A stretch of 64,000 nucleotides of DNA, taken from contig NZ_JASZYB010000003.1 in assembly GCF_030317205.1 (NCBI RefSeq), forward strand, positions 835,361-899,360, read 5' to 3'. This DNA comes from Variovorax sp. J2L1-78 (GTDB lineage: Bacteria; Pseudomonadota; Gammaproteobacteria; Burkholderiales; Burkholderiaceae_C). Positions within the stretch are counted from its first letter, which is position 1, and every line of letters starts with the position of its first letter. A program made the position numbers and the translations under genes. Below, piece after piece: positions 7,895 to 19,207 of the stretch. A model generated the notes under the pieces. It searched no databases. It saw only the letters and a program-made list of their open reading frames with translations, and was not told the DNA's origin.

Positions 7895-8344
7895 ATGGAA
7901 TGCACAGTCAGCTGGACCGGCAACGCCGGAACGGATTCATCCATGGGCTTCGTGGCCGAAACCGGCAGTGGCCACGTTCTGGTCATGGACGGCGCGCCGG
8001 ACGCCGGCAAGCCGCAAAACGGCGGTCGCAACCTAGCGCCACGACCGATGGAAACCGTGCTGGCGGGCACCGGCGGCTGCACGGCCTACGACGTGGTGCT
8101 CATCCTCAAGCGCGGCCGCCACCAGGTCGAGCGCTGCAGCGTCAAGCTGACGAGCGAACGGGCCGAAACGGATCCGAAAGTGTTCACCAAGATCCACATG
8201 CACTTCACAGTGGCGGGCAAGGGCATCCCGCCGGCGGCCGTCGAGCGGGCGATCGCCCTGAGCCACGAGACCTACTGCTCGGCCAGCATCATGCTCGGCA
8301 AGATGGCCGACATCACCACCAGTTTCGACCTGGTGGAGGTCTGA
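7895..8344 (+). CDS. OsmC-family peroxide/redox protein
   Basis: OsmC/Ohr superfamily protein of 149 residues, a cytoplasmic Cys-based hydroperoxide reductase fold. The two Cys positions of the family are present: GTGGCTAYDVV (about residue 62) and HETYCSASIML (about 128). This arrangement fits the YhfA-like OsmC branch rather than Ohr. It lies between the two porin arms and is convergent with coq7. Its promoter must lie within 7722-7894, so it would travel intact if the segment inverted. Confidence 0.85.
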   Translation: MECTVSWTGNAGTDSSMGFVAETGSGHVLVMDGAPDAGKPQNGGRNLAPRPMETVLAGTGGCTAYDVVLILKRGRHQVERCSVKLTSERAETDPKVFTKIHMHFTVAGKGIPPAAVERAIALSHETYCSASIMLGKMADITTSFDLVEV

Positions 8345-8353
8345 CGCCATCGC

Positions 8354-8983
8354 TTAGATGCGGTGCGCGACCGTCGTCATGACTCGCGCCGCCATGCGCA
8401 TCAGCCCTTTGACGGGTGTCGGCAGTTCGAGCCCACCCGCGTTTCGGGCCTCCGCGGCATGGCGGGCCTCGTCGAGCTTCATCTGTGCCACCACCGCGCG
8501 CGATGCGGTGTCGCCGGCCGGCAGCCTGGCCATGTGCCCGTCGAGATGGGCTTCCACCTGGCGTTCGGTCTCCGCGACGAAGCCGAGGCTCACCCGGTCA
8601 CCCAACCGTCCGGCCACCAGGCCCAGGCCGAAGGCGCCGGCATACCAGAGTGGGTTGAGGCGGGAAGGATGGGCGCCCAGTTCGTCCAGCCGCTGTCGGG
8701 TCCAGGCCAGATGGTCCGTTTCTTCGGCGGAGGCCGCCATGAGGTGCGCCCGCAGGGCCGGGTCCCGTGTCGCTGCGGCTTGGGCGGTGTAAAGCGCCTG
8801 GGCGCAGACCTCGCCGACATGGTTCACGCGCATCAGGGCGCCGGCCTCCTTGCGATCGGCGTCACTTAGCCTGCCGGGAGGGCCGTTCGGCAATGGGGGC
8901 GGCCGATTGGCGTGCGGCTTGGCAAACAGGGTCCGCAAGGCGGCATCGGCGGCGATCAGCATCGAATCGGACGAGAAAGGCAT
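8354..8983 (-). CDS. coq7: 3-demethoxyubiquinol 3-hydroxylase Coq7
   Basis: Membrane-associated di-iron hydroxylase of ubiquinone biosynthesis (flavin-independent alternative to UbiF). Ferritin-like iron ligands are visible: MRVNHVGEVCAQALY, the first ExxH in ASAEETDHLAW, a later FVAETERQVEAHL, and the second ExxH in LDEARHAAEA. 209 residues from the ATG at 8983, the usual Coq7 size; longer upstream readings lack family similarity. Convergent with the OsmC-like gene, nine bases apart. Confidence 0.92.
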   Translation of the reverse strand: MPFSSDSMLIAADAALRTLFAKPHANRPPPLPNGPPGRLSDADRKEAGALMRVNHVGEVCAQALYTAQAAATRDPALRAHLMAASAEETDHLAWTRQRLDELGAHPSRLNPLWYAGAFGLGLVAGRLGDRVSLGFVAETERQVEAHLDGHMARLPAGDTASRAVVAQMKLDEARHAAEARNAGGLELPTPVKGLMRMAARVMTTVAHRI

Positions 8984-9256
8984 GCCGTCATTTTGACCTG
9001 CGCGCGCCTGCCACCCGGGATGCATGGCTTTCCGCAGCGCCATGGGGCTGTCGCGGCGCTTGTTGCGACTCTGCAACGAAACCACCAGCCCTTTCGACAT
9101 TTCAGGTGAATTCTTTTGCTCTGCTGCGACGGCTCTGGTGCAATAGCTACAACTTCCCAAAAGGAGGTTGGCCCGGGGTCCGGTGGGAGCACAAAGTGTC
9201 CAGCACAGTGCGCCCTCTGCACCGGAGCCCTATGTTTAACCTTGGAGAAACTTGCA

Positions 9257-10462
9257 ATGAAAAAATCCCTAGTTGCTCTGGCTGCCCTGGCTCTCGCCGG
9301 TGCTGCCTCGGCTCAGTCGTCGGTGACCCTGTTCGGTATCGTTGACGCTGGCGTGAGCTACGTTGATGCAAAGACGAACACGGCCACTGGCAGCGTCAAG
9401 CAGAAGCAATACGGTCTGTCGAACTCGGGTTACAACTCGAGCCGTCTGGGCTTCCGTGGCACGGAAGACCTCGGTGGCGGTCTGGCTGCTGGTTTCTGGC
9501 TCGAAGCTCCCCTGGGCAACGACAACGGAACGATCTCCAGCTCTAACTACTTCAACCGCCGTTCGACGGTGAGCTTGTCGGGTGGCTTCGGTGAAGTCCG
9601 TCTGGGCCGTGACTTCACGCCGACCTTCTGGAACGACACCACGTTCGATCCGTTCGGCACCAATGGCGTTGGCACCAGCGTCATCAATGTCGCGCACAAC
9701 ACGCCTAGCGCCCTCGACCCGAACTACACGCGTTCGAGCAACAGCGTTGGCTACTTCCTGCCGCCGAACCTGGGTGGTTTCTACGGTCAAGTGATGTACG
9801 GTTTCGACGAAAACGTCAGCAGCAACACCGGCTTCCAATCGCAGCAAGGTCGTTACGCTGGCGGTCGCTTCGGCTATGCCAACGGCCCGCTGGACGTTGC
9901 ACTGGCTTACGGTCAAAACAAGGCTGTTGATCGTGCGGCAGCTGCTGCTGTTGCGCCGACTCCCTTCGCATTGGGTATCCCGGCAGTGACCGCCCTCGAG
10001 AGCAAGGTTAAGACCTTCAACCTTGGCGCTTCGTATGACCTCGGCGTTGTGAAGCTGTTCGGCGAACTGTCGCAAGTTCGTGTCGAGAACGAAACCGCTG
10101 CTGGTACCACCAAGCCGAAGATCAACGGCTGGCTGCTGGGTGCCACTGCACCGGTCGGCCCTGGCCTGATCCGCGCTAGCGTTGGTCAAGCTCGTTACAG
10201 CTTCGAAGGCCCGGGCGACGACCCGCGCGCGACGAAGTTCGCACTGGGCTATGTGCACAACCTGTCGAAGCGCACCGCGCTGTACGCCACGGTTGCTCAT
10301 ACCTCGAACAAGGACGGTTCCGCTCTCGTTTCCGGTACCAACCTGAACCAAGGTAATGGTTCGCTCGGCTCCGCAGCTTCTGGTGCCTCCAGCGCGAATT
10401 TCGTGACTGGCGAAGCCAAGAGCTCCAACGGCTACGAATTCGGTATCCGTCACTCGTTCTAA
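9257..10462 (+). CDS. Trimeric porin copy 2, intact and probably expressed
   Basis: General outer-membrane porin of 401 residues. Unlike copy 1 it has a proper start: GGAG then ATG at 9257 and signal peptide MKKSLVALAALALAGAASA with an Ala-x-Ala cleavage site. The barrel pattern matches copy 1, with the RLGRDFTP loop and C-terminal EFGIRHSF. Bases 9274-9528 are identical to copy 1; beyond that the two differ at scattered sites and in surface-loop regions (for example NGTISSSNYF against NGTVNNANFW, and the loops after SVINVAHN). Followed by a strong terminator. The leader holds AAAAGGAGG around 9159-9167, which an anti-SD sRNA could bind. Confidence 0.95.
   Translation: MKKSLVALAALALAGAASAQSSVTLFGIVDAGVSYVDAKTNTATGSVKQKQYGLSNSGYNSSRLGFRGTEDLGGGLAAGFWLEAPLGNDNGTISSSNYFNRRSTVSLSGGFGEVRLGRDFTPTFWNDTTFDPFGTNGVGTSVINVAHNTPSALDPNYTRSSNSVGYFLPPNLGGFYGQVMYGFDENVSSNTGFQSQQGRYAGGRFGYANGPLDVALAYGQNKAVDRAAAAAVAPTPFALGIPAVTALESKVKTFNLGASYDLGVVKLFGELSQVRVENETAAGTTKPKINGWLLGATAPVGPGLIRASVGQARYSFEGPGDDPRATKFALGYVHNLSKRTALYATVAHTSNKDGSALVSGTNLNQGNGSLGSAASGASSANFVTGEAKSSNGYEFGIRHSF
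9274..9528 (+). repeat. Right arm of the perfect 255-bp inverted repeat
   Basis: Identical in inverted orientation to 7405-7659. It begins inside codon 6 of porin 2, so a crossover here would move promoter, ribosome site, ATG and signal-peptide start from porin 2 to porin 1 without changing reading frame. Confidence 0.9.
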
Positions 10463-10503
10463 TGCCTGGCTGGCTTCGGCCAGCTTTGGTTGATGAACCC
10501 AAG

Positions 10504-10534
10504 GTCGCCCGGCGCAAGCCGGGCGACTTTTTTT
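10504..10534 (+). terminator. Intrinsic terminator of porin copy 2
   Basis: Stem GTCGCCCGGC, loop GCAA, stem GCCGGGCGAC followed by seven T residues, 40 bases after the porin stop codon. Confidence 0.92.
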
Positions 10535-10680
10535 ATGTCTGCGCGCAGGTGACGGTGTGCTCCCACAATGGTGCATGCGCACCGCAACAGCTTGCGCTTG
10601 TCAACCGCGCTTGACCCGGGGGCGGGCATGGCGCTTGCTCGTTAGCATGCTTCTTTCTTCTCCTGCGACCACCCTTCTGA

Positions 10681-11661
10681 ATGCTTGCTTTCGTTCTCCG
10701 TCGCCTGTTCCAGGCTGCGATCGTGCTGGTCGCGGTGGCATTCATCTCCTTCCTCCTGTTCCAGTACGTGGGCGATCCCGTGGTGTTCCTGCTGGGCCAG
10801 GACGCCCGACCTGAGCAGATCGCCCAACTGCGTGCCGATCTGGGGCTCGACCAGCCCTTCTTCGTGCAGTTTTGGCATTTCCTCTCGAACGCCGTGCAAG
10901 GCGAGTTCGGCCTGAGCCTGCGCCAGGGCGCCAAGGTGTCCCGGCTGATCGGGGAGCGCTTCCCGGCCACGCTCGAATTGGCGCTGGTGGCGGCCGTGCT
11001 GGCGCTGGCCGTCGGCGTCCCGATGGGCGTGTACACGGCGCTACGTCGCGGCACCTTCATGAGCCAGTTCTTCATGACGCTGTCGCTGTTGGGCGTGTCG
11101 TTGCCGACCTTCCTGATCGGCATCCTGCTGATCCTGGTGTTTGCCGTGCACCTGGGCTGGTTCCCCAGCTTCGGGCGCGGCGACACCGTGCAGCTGGGCT
11201 GGTGGAGCAGCGGGCTCTTCACGCGCGACGGCTGGCACCACCTGGTATTGCCGGCCGTGACGCTGGCCATCTTCCAGCTCACGCTGATCATGCGACTGGT
11301 GCGTGCCGAGATGCTCGAAGTGCTGCGCACGGACTACATCAAGTTCGCGCGCGCACGGGGTCTCAGCAACCGCGCCATCCACTTCGGCCATGCCTTGAAG
11401 AACACGCTCGTGCCGGTGATGACCATCACTGGGCTGCAGTTGGGCGGCCTGATCGCCTTTGCGATCATCACGGAGAGCGTCTTCCAGTGGCCGGGCATGG
11501 GCCTGCTCTTCATCCAGGCCGTGACCTTTGCCGACATCCCGGTGATGTCTGCCTACCTCTGTCTCATTGCGCTGATCTTCGTGGTGATCAATCTGGTGGT
11601 CGACCTGCTGTACTTTGTCGTCGACCCGCGGCTTCGCGTCGGCAAGGCCGGGGGGCACTGA
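10681..11661 (+). CDS. Peptide-type ABC transporter permease (DppB-like)
   Basis: First inner-membrane permease of a dipeptide/oligopeptide (Dpp/Opp/Nik) importer, 326 residues. N-terminal RRLFQAAIVLVAVAFISFLLF helix, the family motif RADLGLDQP in the periplasmic region, about six membrane segments, and the EAA-type loop (DYIKFARARGLSNRAIHFGHALKNTLVPV). It opens an operon of six genes (10681-17598). The stop overlaps the next start (TGATG). No strong ribosome site precedes the ATG. Confidence 0.92.
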   Translation: MLAFVLRRLFQAAIVLVAVAFISFLLFQYVGDPVVFLLGQDARPEQIAQLRADLGLDQPFFVQFWHFLSNAVQGEFGLSLRQGAKVSRLIGERFPATLELALVAAVLALAVGVPMGVYTALRRGTFMSQFFMTLSLLGVSLPTFLIGILLILVFAVHLGWFPSFGRGDTVQLGWWSSGLFTRDGWHHLVLPAVTLAIFQLTLIMRLVRAEMLEVLRTDYIKFARARGLSNRAIHFGHALKNTLVPVMTITGLQLGGLIAFAIITESVFQWPGMGLLFIQAVTFADIPVMSAYLCLIALIFVVINLVVDLLYFVVDPRLRVGKAGGH

Positions 11662-12884
11662 TGCAGGCCGCACGCATCCGACCGGCGGGCCGCGCGTTCG
11701 CCCATATCGCCGAGTTCCATTCCGAACTCACGGCCTTGCGGCGTGAGTTGCATGCACACCCCGAACTTGGCTTCGAAGAGGTCTACACCGCGGCGCGCGT
11801 GAAGGAGGCCTTGCGGGCCTGCGGCGTGGACGAGATCCACGAAGGCATCGGCAAGACCGGTTTCGTCGCCGTGATCCGCGGCCAGCGCGACACGCGGGGC
11901 GCCATGATCGGCCTGCGCGCTGACATGGACGCGCTGCCGATGACCGAGCACAACGACTTCACCTGGAAGTCGGCGAAACAGGGCCTGATGCACGGCTGCG
12001 GCCACGACGGCCACACGACCATGCTGGTCGGGGCCGCCCGCTACCTGGCCAAAACCCGCAACTTCGATGGCACCGCCGTGCTCATCTTCCAGCCCGGCGA
12101 GGAAGGCTTTGCCGGTGCCCGCGTGATGATCGAGGACGGGCTGTTCGACCGTTTCCCGGTGCAGTCGGTCTACGGCATGCACAACTGGCCATCGATGAAG
12201 CCCGGCACCGTCGGCATCAACATGGGCGCAATGATGGCGGCGGCTGACCGCGTCACCATCGACGTCACCGGCCGCGGCGGCCATGGCGCGCACGCCTACC
12301 AGACGGTCGATCCGGTGCTGGTGTCGGCGCACATCATCACGGCGGCGCAGAGCCTGGTGTCGCGCAACGTGCGGCCGATCGACAGCGCCGTGCTCAGCCT
12401 GGTCGCGATGCAGGCGGGCGACCTCGGCGCCTTCAGCGTGATTCCCGGCAAGGCGACCCTCGTGGGCACCGTGCGCACCTTCAACCCCGAAGTGCAGGAC
12501 CTGATCGAACGCCGCCTGAGCGAGCTGTGCAGCGGCGTGGCGCTGGGCTTCGGCGCGAGTGCCAGCGTGCACTACGACCGCATCTATCCGGCCACCATCA
12601 ACACGCCGCGCGAAGCGGCCTTCGCGGCCGACGTGGCCGAGCGCCTGGTGGGCGCCGAGCATGTCGATCGCGACATGGAGCCGAGCATGGGCGCAGAGGA
12701 TTTCTCGTTCATGCTGCAGGTCAAGCCGGGCGCCTACCTGCGCATCGGGCAGGGCGGCGCCGGTGGCGTCGGCAGCACCTCGCTGCACAACAGCCGATAC
12801 GATTTCAACGATGAGATCCTGCCGCTCGGCGCGGCCTTGCACGCTGGTCTGGCCGAGCAAGGCATGCCGCTCGAGGCGACTTGA
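11661..12884 (+). CDS. M20-family amidohydrolase (hippurate/aminoacyl hydrolase type)
   Basis: Metal-dependent amidohydrolase of the M20D group, 407 residues. Metal ligands are visible: HAHPELGFEE, LRADMDALP, MHGCGHDGHTTML, FQPGEEGFAGARVM and, near the C terminus, GAEDFSFML; the dimerisation domain holds GRGGHGAHAYQ. It cleaves N-acyl or peptide bonds in the cytoplasm. Its place between permease and binding-protein genes of a peptide importer, with overlapping start, suggests it processes the imported substrate. The substrate cannot be read from sequence. Confidence 0.9.
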   Translation: MQAARIRPAGRAFAHIAEFHSELTALRRELHAHPELGFEEVYTAARVKEALRACGVDEIHEGIGKTGFVAVIRGQRDTRGAMIGLRADMDALPMTEHNDFTWKSAKQGLMHGCGHDGHTTMLVGAARYLAKTRNFDGTAVLIFQPGEEGFAGARVMIEDGLFDRFPVQSVYGMHNWPSMKPGTVGINMGAMMAAADRVTIDVTGRGGHGAHAYQTVDPVLVSAHIITAAQSLVSRNVRPIDSAVLSLVAMQAGDLGAFSVIPGKATLVGTVRTFNPEVQDLIERRLSELCSGVALGFGASASVHYDRIYPATINTPREAAFAADVAERLVGAEHVDRDMEPSMGAEDFSFMLQVKPGAYLRIGQGGAGGVGSTSLHNSRYDFNDEILPLGAALHAGLAEQGMPLEAT

Positions 12885-12919
12885 ATTTTCCTTTTTCCAA
12901 CGCAGTCAGGAGTCTTTCC

Positions 12920-14503
12920 ATGAAGTTCAAATCCACCGTGCTCGCCACCGCTGTCCTGTCTGCGCTGTGCGCGGCCAGCCTGTCGGTCGGTGCGCAGACC
13001 ATCCGCATCGCCAACCAGGGCGACGCGCTGTCGCTCGATCCGCATTCGCTGCAGGAATCGCTGCAGCTGAGCACGACCAACAACGTGTACGAAACCCTGG
13101 TCGGCCGCAACAAGGATCTGTCCGTGGCGCCGGTGCTGGCCACGAGCTGGAAGCAGACTTCGCCAACCGTCTGGCGCTTCGAGCTGCGCAAGAACGTGCA
13201 GTTCCACGACGGCACGCCCTTCACCGCCGACGACGTGCTCTTCAGCTTCGCGCGCGCTGCCGGCGAAGGCTCGGACATGAAATCCAACACAACCGACATC
13301 AAGGAGGTGCGCAAGGTCGGCGACCATGTCGTGGAGATCGAGACCAAGGGCCCGTTCCCGATCCTGCCGGACGTCCTCACCAACCTCATGATCATGAGCA
13401 AGAAGTGGTGCGAAGAGAACAAGGCCACCATTCCGGTCGATCGCCGCAAGGGCATCGAGAACACGGCCTCGTTCAAGGCCAACGGCACGGGTCCGTTCCG
13501 CGTGCGAGAACGCCAACCGAACGTGCGCACCGTCTTCGTTCGCAACCCCACCTACTGGGGCAAGATCGAAGGCAATGCCCAGGAAATCATCTTCACGCCG
13601 ATCGCCAATCCGGCCACGCGGGTCGCGGCTCTGGTGTCCGGCGAGATCGACGTGATGGAACCGGTGCCCGTGCAGGACATCGCCCGCATCAACGCGAGCC
13701 CCAATGCCCGCGTGATCGCCGGCCCCGAACTGCGCACCATCTTCCTGGGCATGGACCAGAAGCGCGACGAACTGCTGTACTCGAGCGTGAAGGGCAAGAA
13801 CCCGTTCAAGGACAAGCGTGTTCGCCAGGCCTTCTACCAGGCCATCGACATCGTGGGCATCCAGCGCACCGTGATGCGCGGTGCATCGCGTCCGACCGCA
13901 CTGATGGTCGGCCCCGGCATCAACGGCTGGAATGAAGCACAAGACAAGCGCCTGCCGCTGGACGTCGAAGGCGCGAAGAAGCTGCTGGCTGACGCAGGCT
14001 ACCCGAGCGGCTTCGAAGTCACGATGAACTGCCCGAACGACCGCTATGTGAACGACGGCCAGATCTGCCAGGCCGTCGCGGGCAACCTCGCGCGCATCGG
14101 CGTGAAGATCAATCTCGCCACCGAGACCAAAGGCACCTACTTCCCGAAGATCCTGCGCCGCGACACGAGCTTCTACCTGCTGGGCTGGACGCCGGCCACC
14201 TACGACTCGCACAACGCGCTGACCGCGCTGATGGCCTGTCCGGACGACAAGACGGGTGCTGGTCAGTTCAACCTGGGTGCGTACTGCAACCCGAAGGTCG
14301 ACGAACTGACCAAGAAGATCCAGTCGGAAACCGACAAGCCCAAGCGCGACGCGATGATCAAGGAGGCCTTCGATCTGCATACCGCGGATATCGGCCACCT
14401 GCCGTTGCACCAGCAGACGCTGGCCTGGGGCGTGAGCAAGAAGGTGTCGCTCACGCAGATGGCCGACAACTACATGCCCTTCAAGTGGATGAGCATCAAG
14501 TAA
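12920..14503 (+). CDS. Peptide-type ABC transporter substrate-binding protein
   Basis: Periplasmic binding protein of family SBP_bac_5 (DppA/OppA type), 527 residues. The start at 12920 has CAGGAG upstream; signal peptide MKFKSTVLATAVLSALCAAS ends in VGA-Q. Family features: SLDPHSLQES, WRFELRKNVQFHDGTPFTADD, VRQAFYQAID, and the C-terminal LPLHQQTLAWGV. It captures oligopeptide-like solutes for the permeases encoded on both sides. Confidence 0.93.
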   Translation: MKFKSTVLATAVLSALCAASLSVGAQTIRIANQGDALSLDPHSLQESLQLSTTNNVYETLVGRNKDLSVAPVLATSWKQTSPTVWRFELRKNVQFHDGTPFTADDVLFSFARAAGEGSDMKSNTTDIKEVRKVGDHVVEIETKGPFPILPDVLTNLMIMSKKWCEENKATIPVDRRKGIENTASFKANGTGPFRVRERQPNVRTVFVRNPTYWGKIEGNAQEIIFTPIANPATRVAALVSGEIDVMEPVPVQDIARINASPNARVIAGPELRTIFLGMDQKRDELLYSSVKGKNPFKDKRVRQAFYQAIDIVGIQRTVMRGASRPTALMVGPGINGWNEAQDKRLPLDVEGAKKLLADAGYPSGFEVTMNCPNDRYVNDGQICQAVAGNLARIGVKINLATETKGTYFPKILRRDTSFYLLGWTPATYDSHNALTALMACPDDKTGAGQFNLGAYCNPKVDELTKKIQSETDKPKRDAMIKEAFDLHTADIGHLPLHQQTLAWGVSKKVSLTQMADNYMPFKWMSIK

Positions 14504-14534
14504 CCACCTCCGATCCGGCTCACTGCGTGTAGCC

Positions 14535-14640
14535 GGTTCCCCCTCAAGGGGGCAACGCCAGCGGCCCGGCAGAGCCGGTTCCGCGGCGTTTCACGAACGG
14601 GCTTCGCTTCGCTTGCCACGAAGAAGCGGGCGCAAGCCCA
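14535..14640. repeat. Probable dispersed intergenic repeat
   Basis: A non-coding insert inside the operon, with short hairpins (CCCCCTCAAGGGGG; GGCCCGGCAGAGCCGGTTCCG). I recall very similar sequence recurring between genes in Comamonadaceae genomes, but only one copy is in this window, so the repeat status is from memory. It breaks the otherwise overlapping gene order and could lower downstream expression. Confidence 0.4.
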
Positions 14641-14654
14641 TCTTGTTTCTCACG

Positions 14655-15565
14655 ATGATCAAAACACTCACGCGCTGGGCCGACAGCGACGTCGGTTACA
14701 GCTTCCGGACTTCGCCCGTCGCCATGGTGGCGGCGCTGATCGCGTTCGTCTGCATCTTCTGCGCGGCCTTCGCCGGATGGGTGTCGCCGCACAACCCGTT
14801 CGACCTGGCCAAGCTCGAGCTCATGGACGCCCGCCTGCCGCCCGCCTGGTACCCCGAAGGCACGCGCAAGTACCTGCTCGGCACCGACGACCAGGGGCGC
14901 GACATCCTCTCGGCCGTCATCTACGGCGCGCGCATCTCGCTGATCGTCGGCGTCGTGTCGGTGTTTCTCTCGGTCGCGGTCGGTACCTTGCTCGGGCTGA
15001 TCGCCGGCTTTCGCGGCGGCTGGGTCGATTCGGCGCTCATGCGCCTGTGCGACGTGATGCTGTCCTTCCCGCCGATCCTGGTCGCACTGCTCATCTCGGG
15101 CGTCGGCCGGGCCCTGTTCCCGAACGCCGACACCACCGTCGCCTTCGGCGTGCTGATCTTCTCCATCTCCCTGACCAAGTGGGTCGACTACGCCCGCACG
15201 GTGCGCGGCTCCACCATGGTCGAGCGCAACAAGGAATACGTACAGGCCGCGCGCGTCACCGGCGTGGCGCCGATGCGCATCATGCTGCGCCACGTGCTGC
15301 CCAACGTGACCGGTCCGGTGATGGTGCTGGCGACCATCCAGGTGGCCACGGCGATCATCACCGAGGCGACGCTGTCCTTCCTGGGCGTCGGGGTGCCACC
15401 CACCTCGCCGTCGCTGGGGTCGCTGATCAGCACCGGCAACCAGTACCTCTTCTCCGGCGAATGGTGGATGACGGTGTTCCCCGGCCTGATGCTGGTGCTC
15501 ATCGCGCTCAGCGTGAACCTGCTGGGCGACTGGCTGCGCGATGCGCTCAACCCGAGGCTCCGCTG

Positions 15566-15566
<1 letters not shown>
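14655..15566 (+). CDS. Peptide-type ABC transporter permease (DppC-like)
   Basis: Second permease of the importer, 303 residues from the ATG at 14655. Features: N-terminal FRTSPVAMVAALIAFVCIF helix, the DppC signature LLGTDDQGRDILSAVIYGARISL, membrane segments, and the EAA loop NKEYVQAARVTGVAPMRIML. Stop overlaps the next ATG (TGATG). It pairs with the product of 10681-11661. Confidence 0.93.
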
Positions 15567-17598
<2,032 letters not shown>

Positions 17599-17616
17599 CT
17601 CCGACCGCGCGGCGAG

Positions 17617-19083
17617 CTACTGCTCCTCGCTCCACGAGAAGCCGTCGCGCGCGATCATCGCGCTCGACGCGCTCGGCCCCCAGGTGCCGGCCGCGTACGG
17701 GCGCGGCGCGCCGTCGGACGACCAGCTGTCGATCAGCGGCTCGACCCAGCGCCAGGCCTCTTCCTGCTCGTCGCTGCGCACGAAGAGGTTGAGCCGGCCG
17801 TCGATCACGTCCAGCAGCAGCCGCTCGTACGCGCCGACGCGTTCGCTGCCGAAGCGCTTGTCGAAATCGAGGTCGAGCTGCACCGGCGCCAGCGGCTGCG
17901 TCGCATCGCCGTTGCTGCGCTTGCGGTTGTTCTGCGCCTGCGACAACAGGTGCAACTCGAGTCCGTCCTTGGGCTGCAGGTTGATCACCAGCCGGTTCGC
18001 GGCGCCGGTCGGCGCGCGGAAGATGGCGTGCGGTGTGGGGCGGAAGTTCACCTCGATGCGCGCGTCGCGCGAGGCCAGCCGCTTGCCGGTGCGGATGTAG
18101 AAGGGCACGCCGGCCCAGCGCCAGTTGGCGATCTCGGCGCGCAGCGCGACGAAGGTCTCGGTACGGCTCTGCGGGTCGATGCCCGCTTCCGACAGGTAGC
18201 CCGGCACCCGCTCGCCGTAGGCTGTGCCGGCCGTGTACTGGCCGCGGATGGCGTGCAGGCCCAGCGTCTCGGGCGTCCAGGGCTTGAGCGAGCGCAGCAC
18301 CTTGAGCTTCTCGTCGCGCAGCGCGTCGGCATGCGCGTTGATCGGCGGCTCCATCGCGATCGCGCAGACCAGCTGCAGCGCGTGGTTCTGCACCATGTCG
18401 CGCAGCGCGCCGGTCTGGTCGTAGAAGGCGCCGCGCTTTTCCACACCCAGGTCTTCGGCGATCGTGATCTGGATGTTGGCGATGTGCTCGCGCCGCCAGA
18501 TCGGCTCGAACAGCGCGTTGCCGAAGCGCAGCGCGAAGAGGTTCTGCACCGAGGGCTTGCCCAGGTAGTGGTCGATGCGGAAGACCTGCTTCTCGCTGAG
18601 CACCTTGCGCACCGCGTCGTTGATGGCGCGGTTCGATGCCAGGTCGTGCCCCAGCGGCTTCTCGAGCACGACGCGCGTGCGCGGCGTGTTGAGGTTGGCC
18701 GCCGCGATCTGCTCGACCACCTGCGTAAAGAGCGCCGGCGCCGTCGCCACGTACATCACCACCGTGTCGGCATTGCGGCGCTTGAGCATGTCGGCCAGCT
18801 GGGCGTAGTGGCCGGGCTTGGACAGGTCCATGCGTAGGAAGTACAGCATCGAGGCGAACTTCTTGAACTCCTCGGGGCTCGGGCGCTTGGCACCTTCGAC
18901 CGCGGCGAAGCGCGACTCGATCAGCTCGCGGTACTGGTCGTCCGACAGGTCGTCGCGTGCCACGCCGATGATGCGCCCGCCCTCGGGCAGGCTGCCGTGG
19001 CGGAAGGCCTGGAACAGCGCGGGCATCAGCTTGCGCCATGCCAGGTCACCGGTGCCGCCGAACAGAACGAGGTCGAAGCTCAT
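17617..19083 (-). CDS. zwf: Glucose-6-phosphate 1-dehydrogenase
   Basis: Oxidises glucose-6-phosphate to 6-phosphogluconolactone, producing NADPH; entry to the pentose phosphate and Entner-Doudoroff routes. N-terminal Rossmann motif DLVLFGGTGDLAWRKLMPAL, substrate/catalytic motif RIDHYLGK, VLEKPLGHD, and C-terminal ERLLLDVIDG. 488 residues from the ATG at 19083, a standard length. Convergent with the ABC operon. Near tal and pgi, so this is a sugar-phosphate neighbourhood. Confidence 0.96.
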   Translation of the reverse strand: MSFDLVLFGGTGDLAWRKLMPALFQAFRHGSLPEGGRIIGVARDDLSDDQYRELIESRFAAVEGAKRPSPEEFKKFASMLYFLRMDLSKPGHYAQLADMLKRRNADTVVMYVATAPALFTQVVEQIAAANLNTPRTRVVLEKPLGHDLASNRAINDAVRKVLSEKQVFRIDHYLGKPSVQNLFALRFGNALFEPIWRREHIANIQITIAEDLGVEKRGAFYDQTGALRDMVQNHALQLVCAIAMEPPINAHADALRDEKLKVLRSLKPWTPETLGLHAIRGQYTAGTAYGERVPGYLSEAGIDPQSRTETFVALRAEIANWRWAGVPFYIRTGKRLASRDARIEVNFRPTPHAIFRAPTGAANRLVINLQPKDGLELHLLSQAQNNRKRSNGDATQPLAPVQLDLDFDKRFGSERVGAYERLLLDVIDGRLNLFVRSDEQEEAWRWVEPLIDSWSSDGAPRPYAAGTWGPSASSAMIARDGFSWSEEQ

Positions 19084-19207
19084 GGAAAAGGAATCCGTGG
19101 AGTTGGGGGAGGGCCGAGCACGAAGCTTGCCACCCGAATGGTACCGGCCGCCGGCCCATCGCACGGCGGCCCGACCCCCGCCGACGCGCCATGAAACAAT
19201 CGCACCC

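Noticed and set aside
9269..10582. 437-codon minus-strand frame opposite porin 2 (and its mirror opposite porin 1)
   Set aside because: Antisense shadow of the porins; composition (Thr/Val/Arg-rich, no domain) matches none of the membrane or soluble families, and it appears in both copies only because the porins are similar.
14504..14654. Small gene between binding protein and second permease
   Set aside because: No coding frame; hairpin-rich sequence fits a dispersed intergenic repeat.
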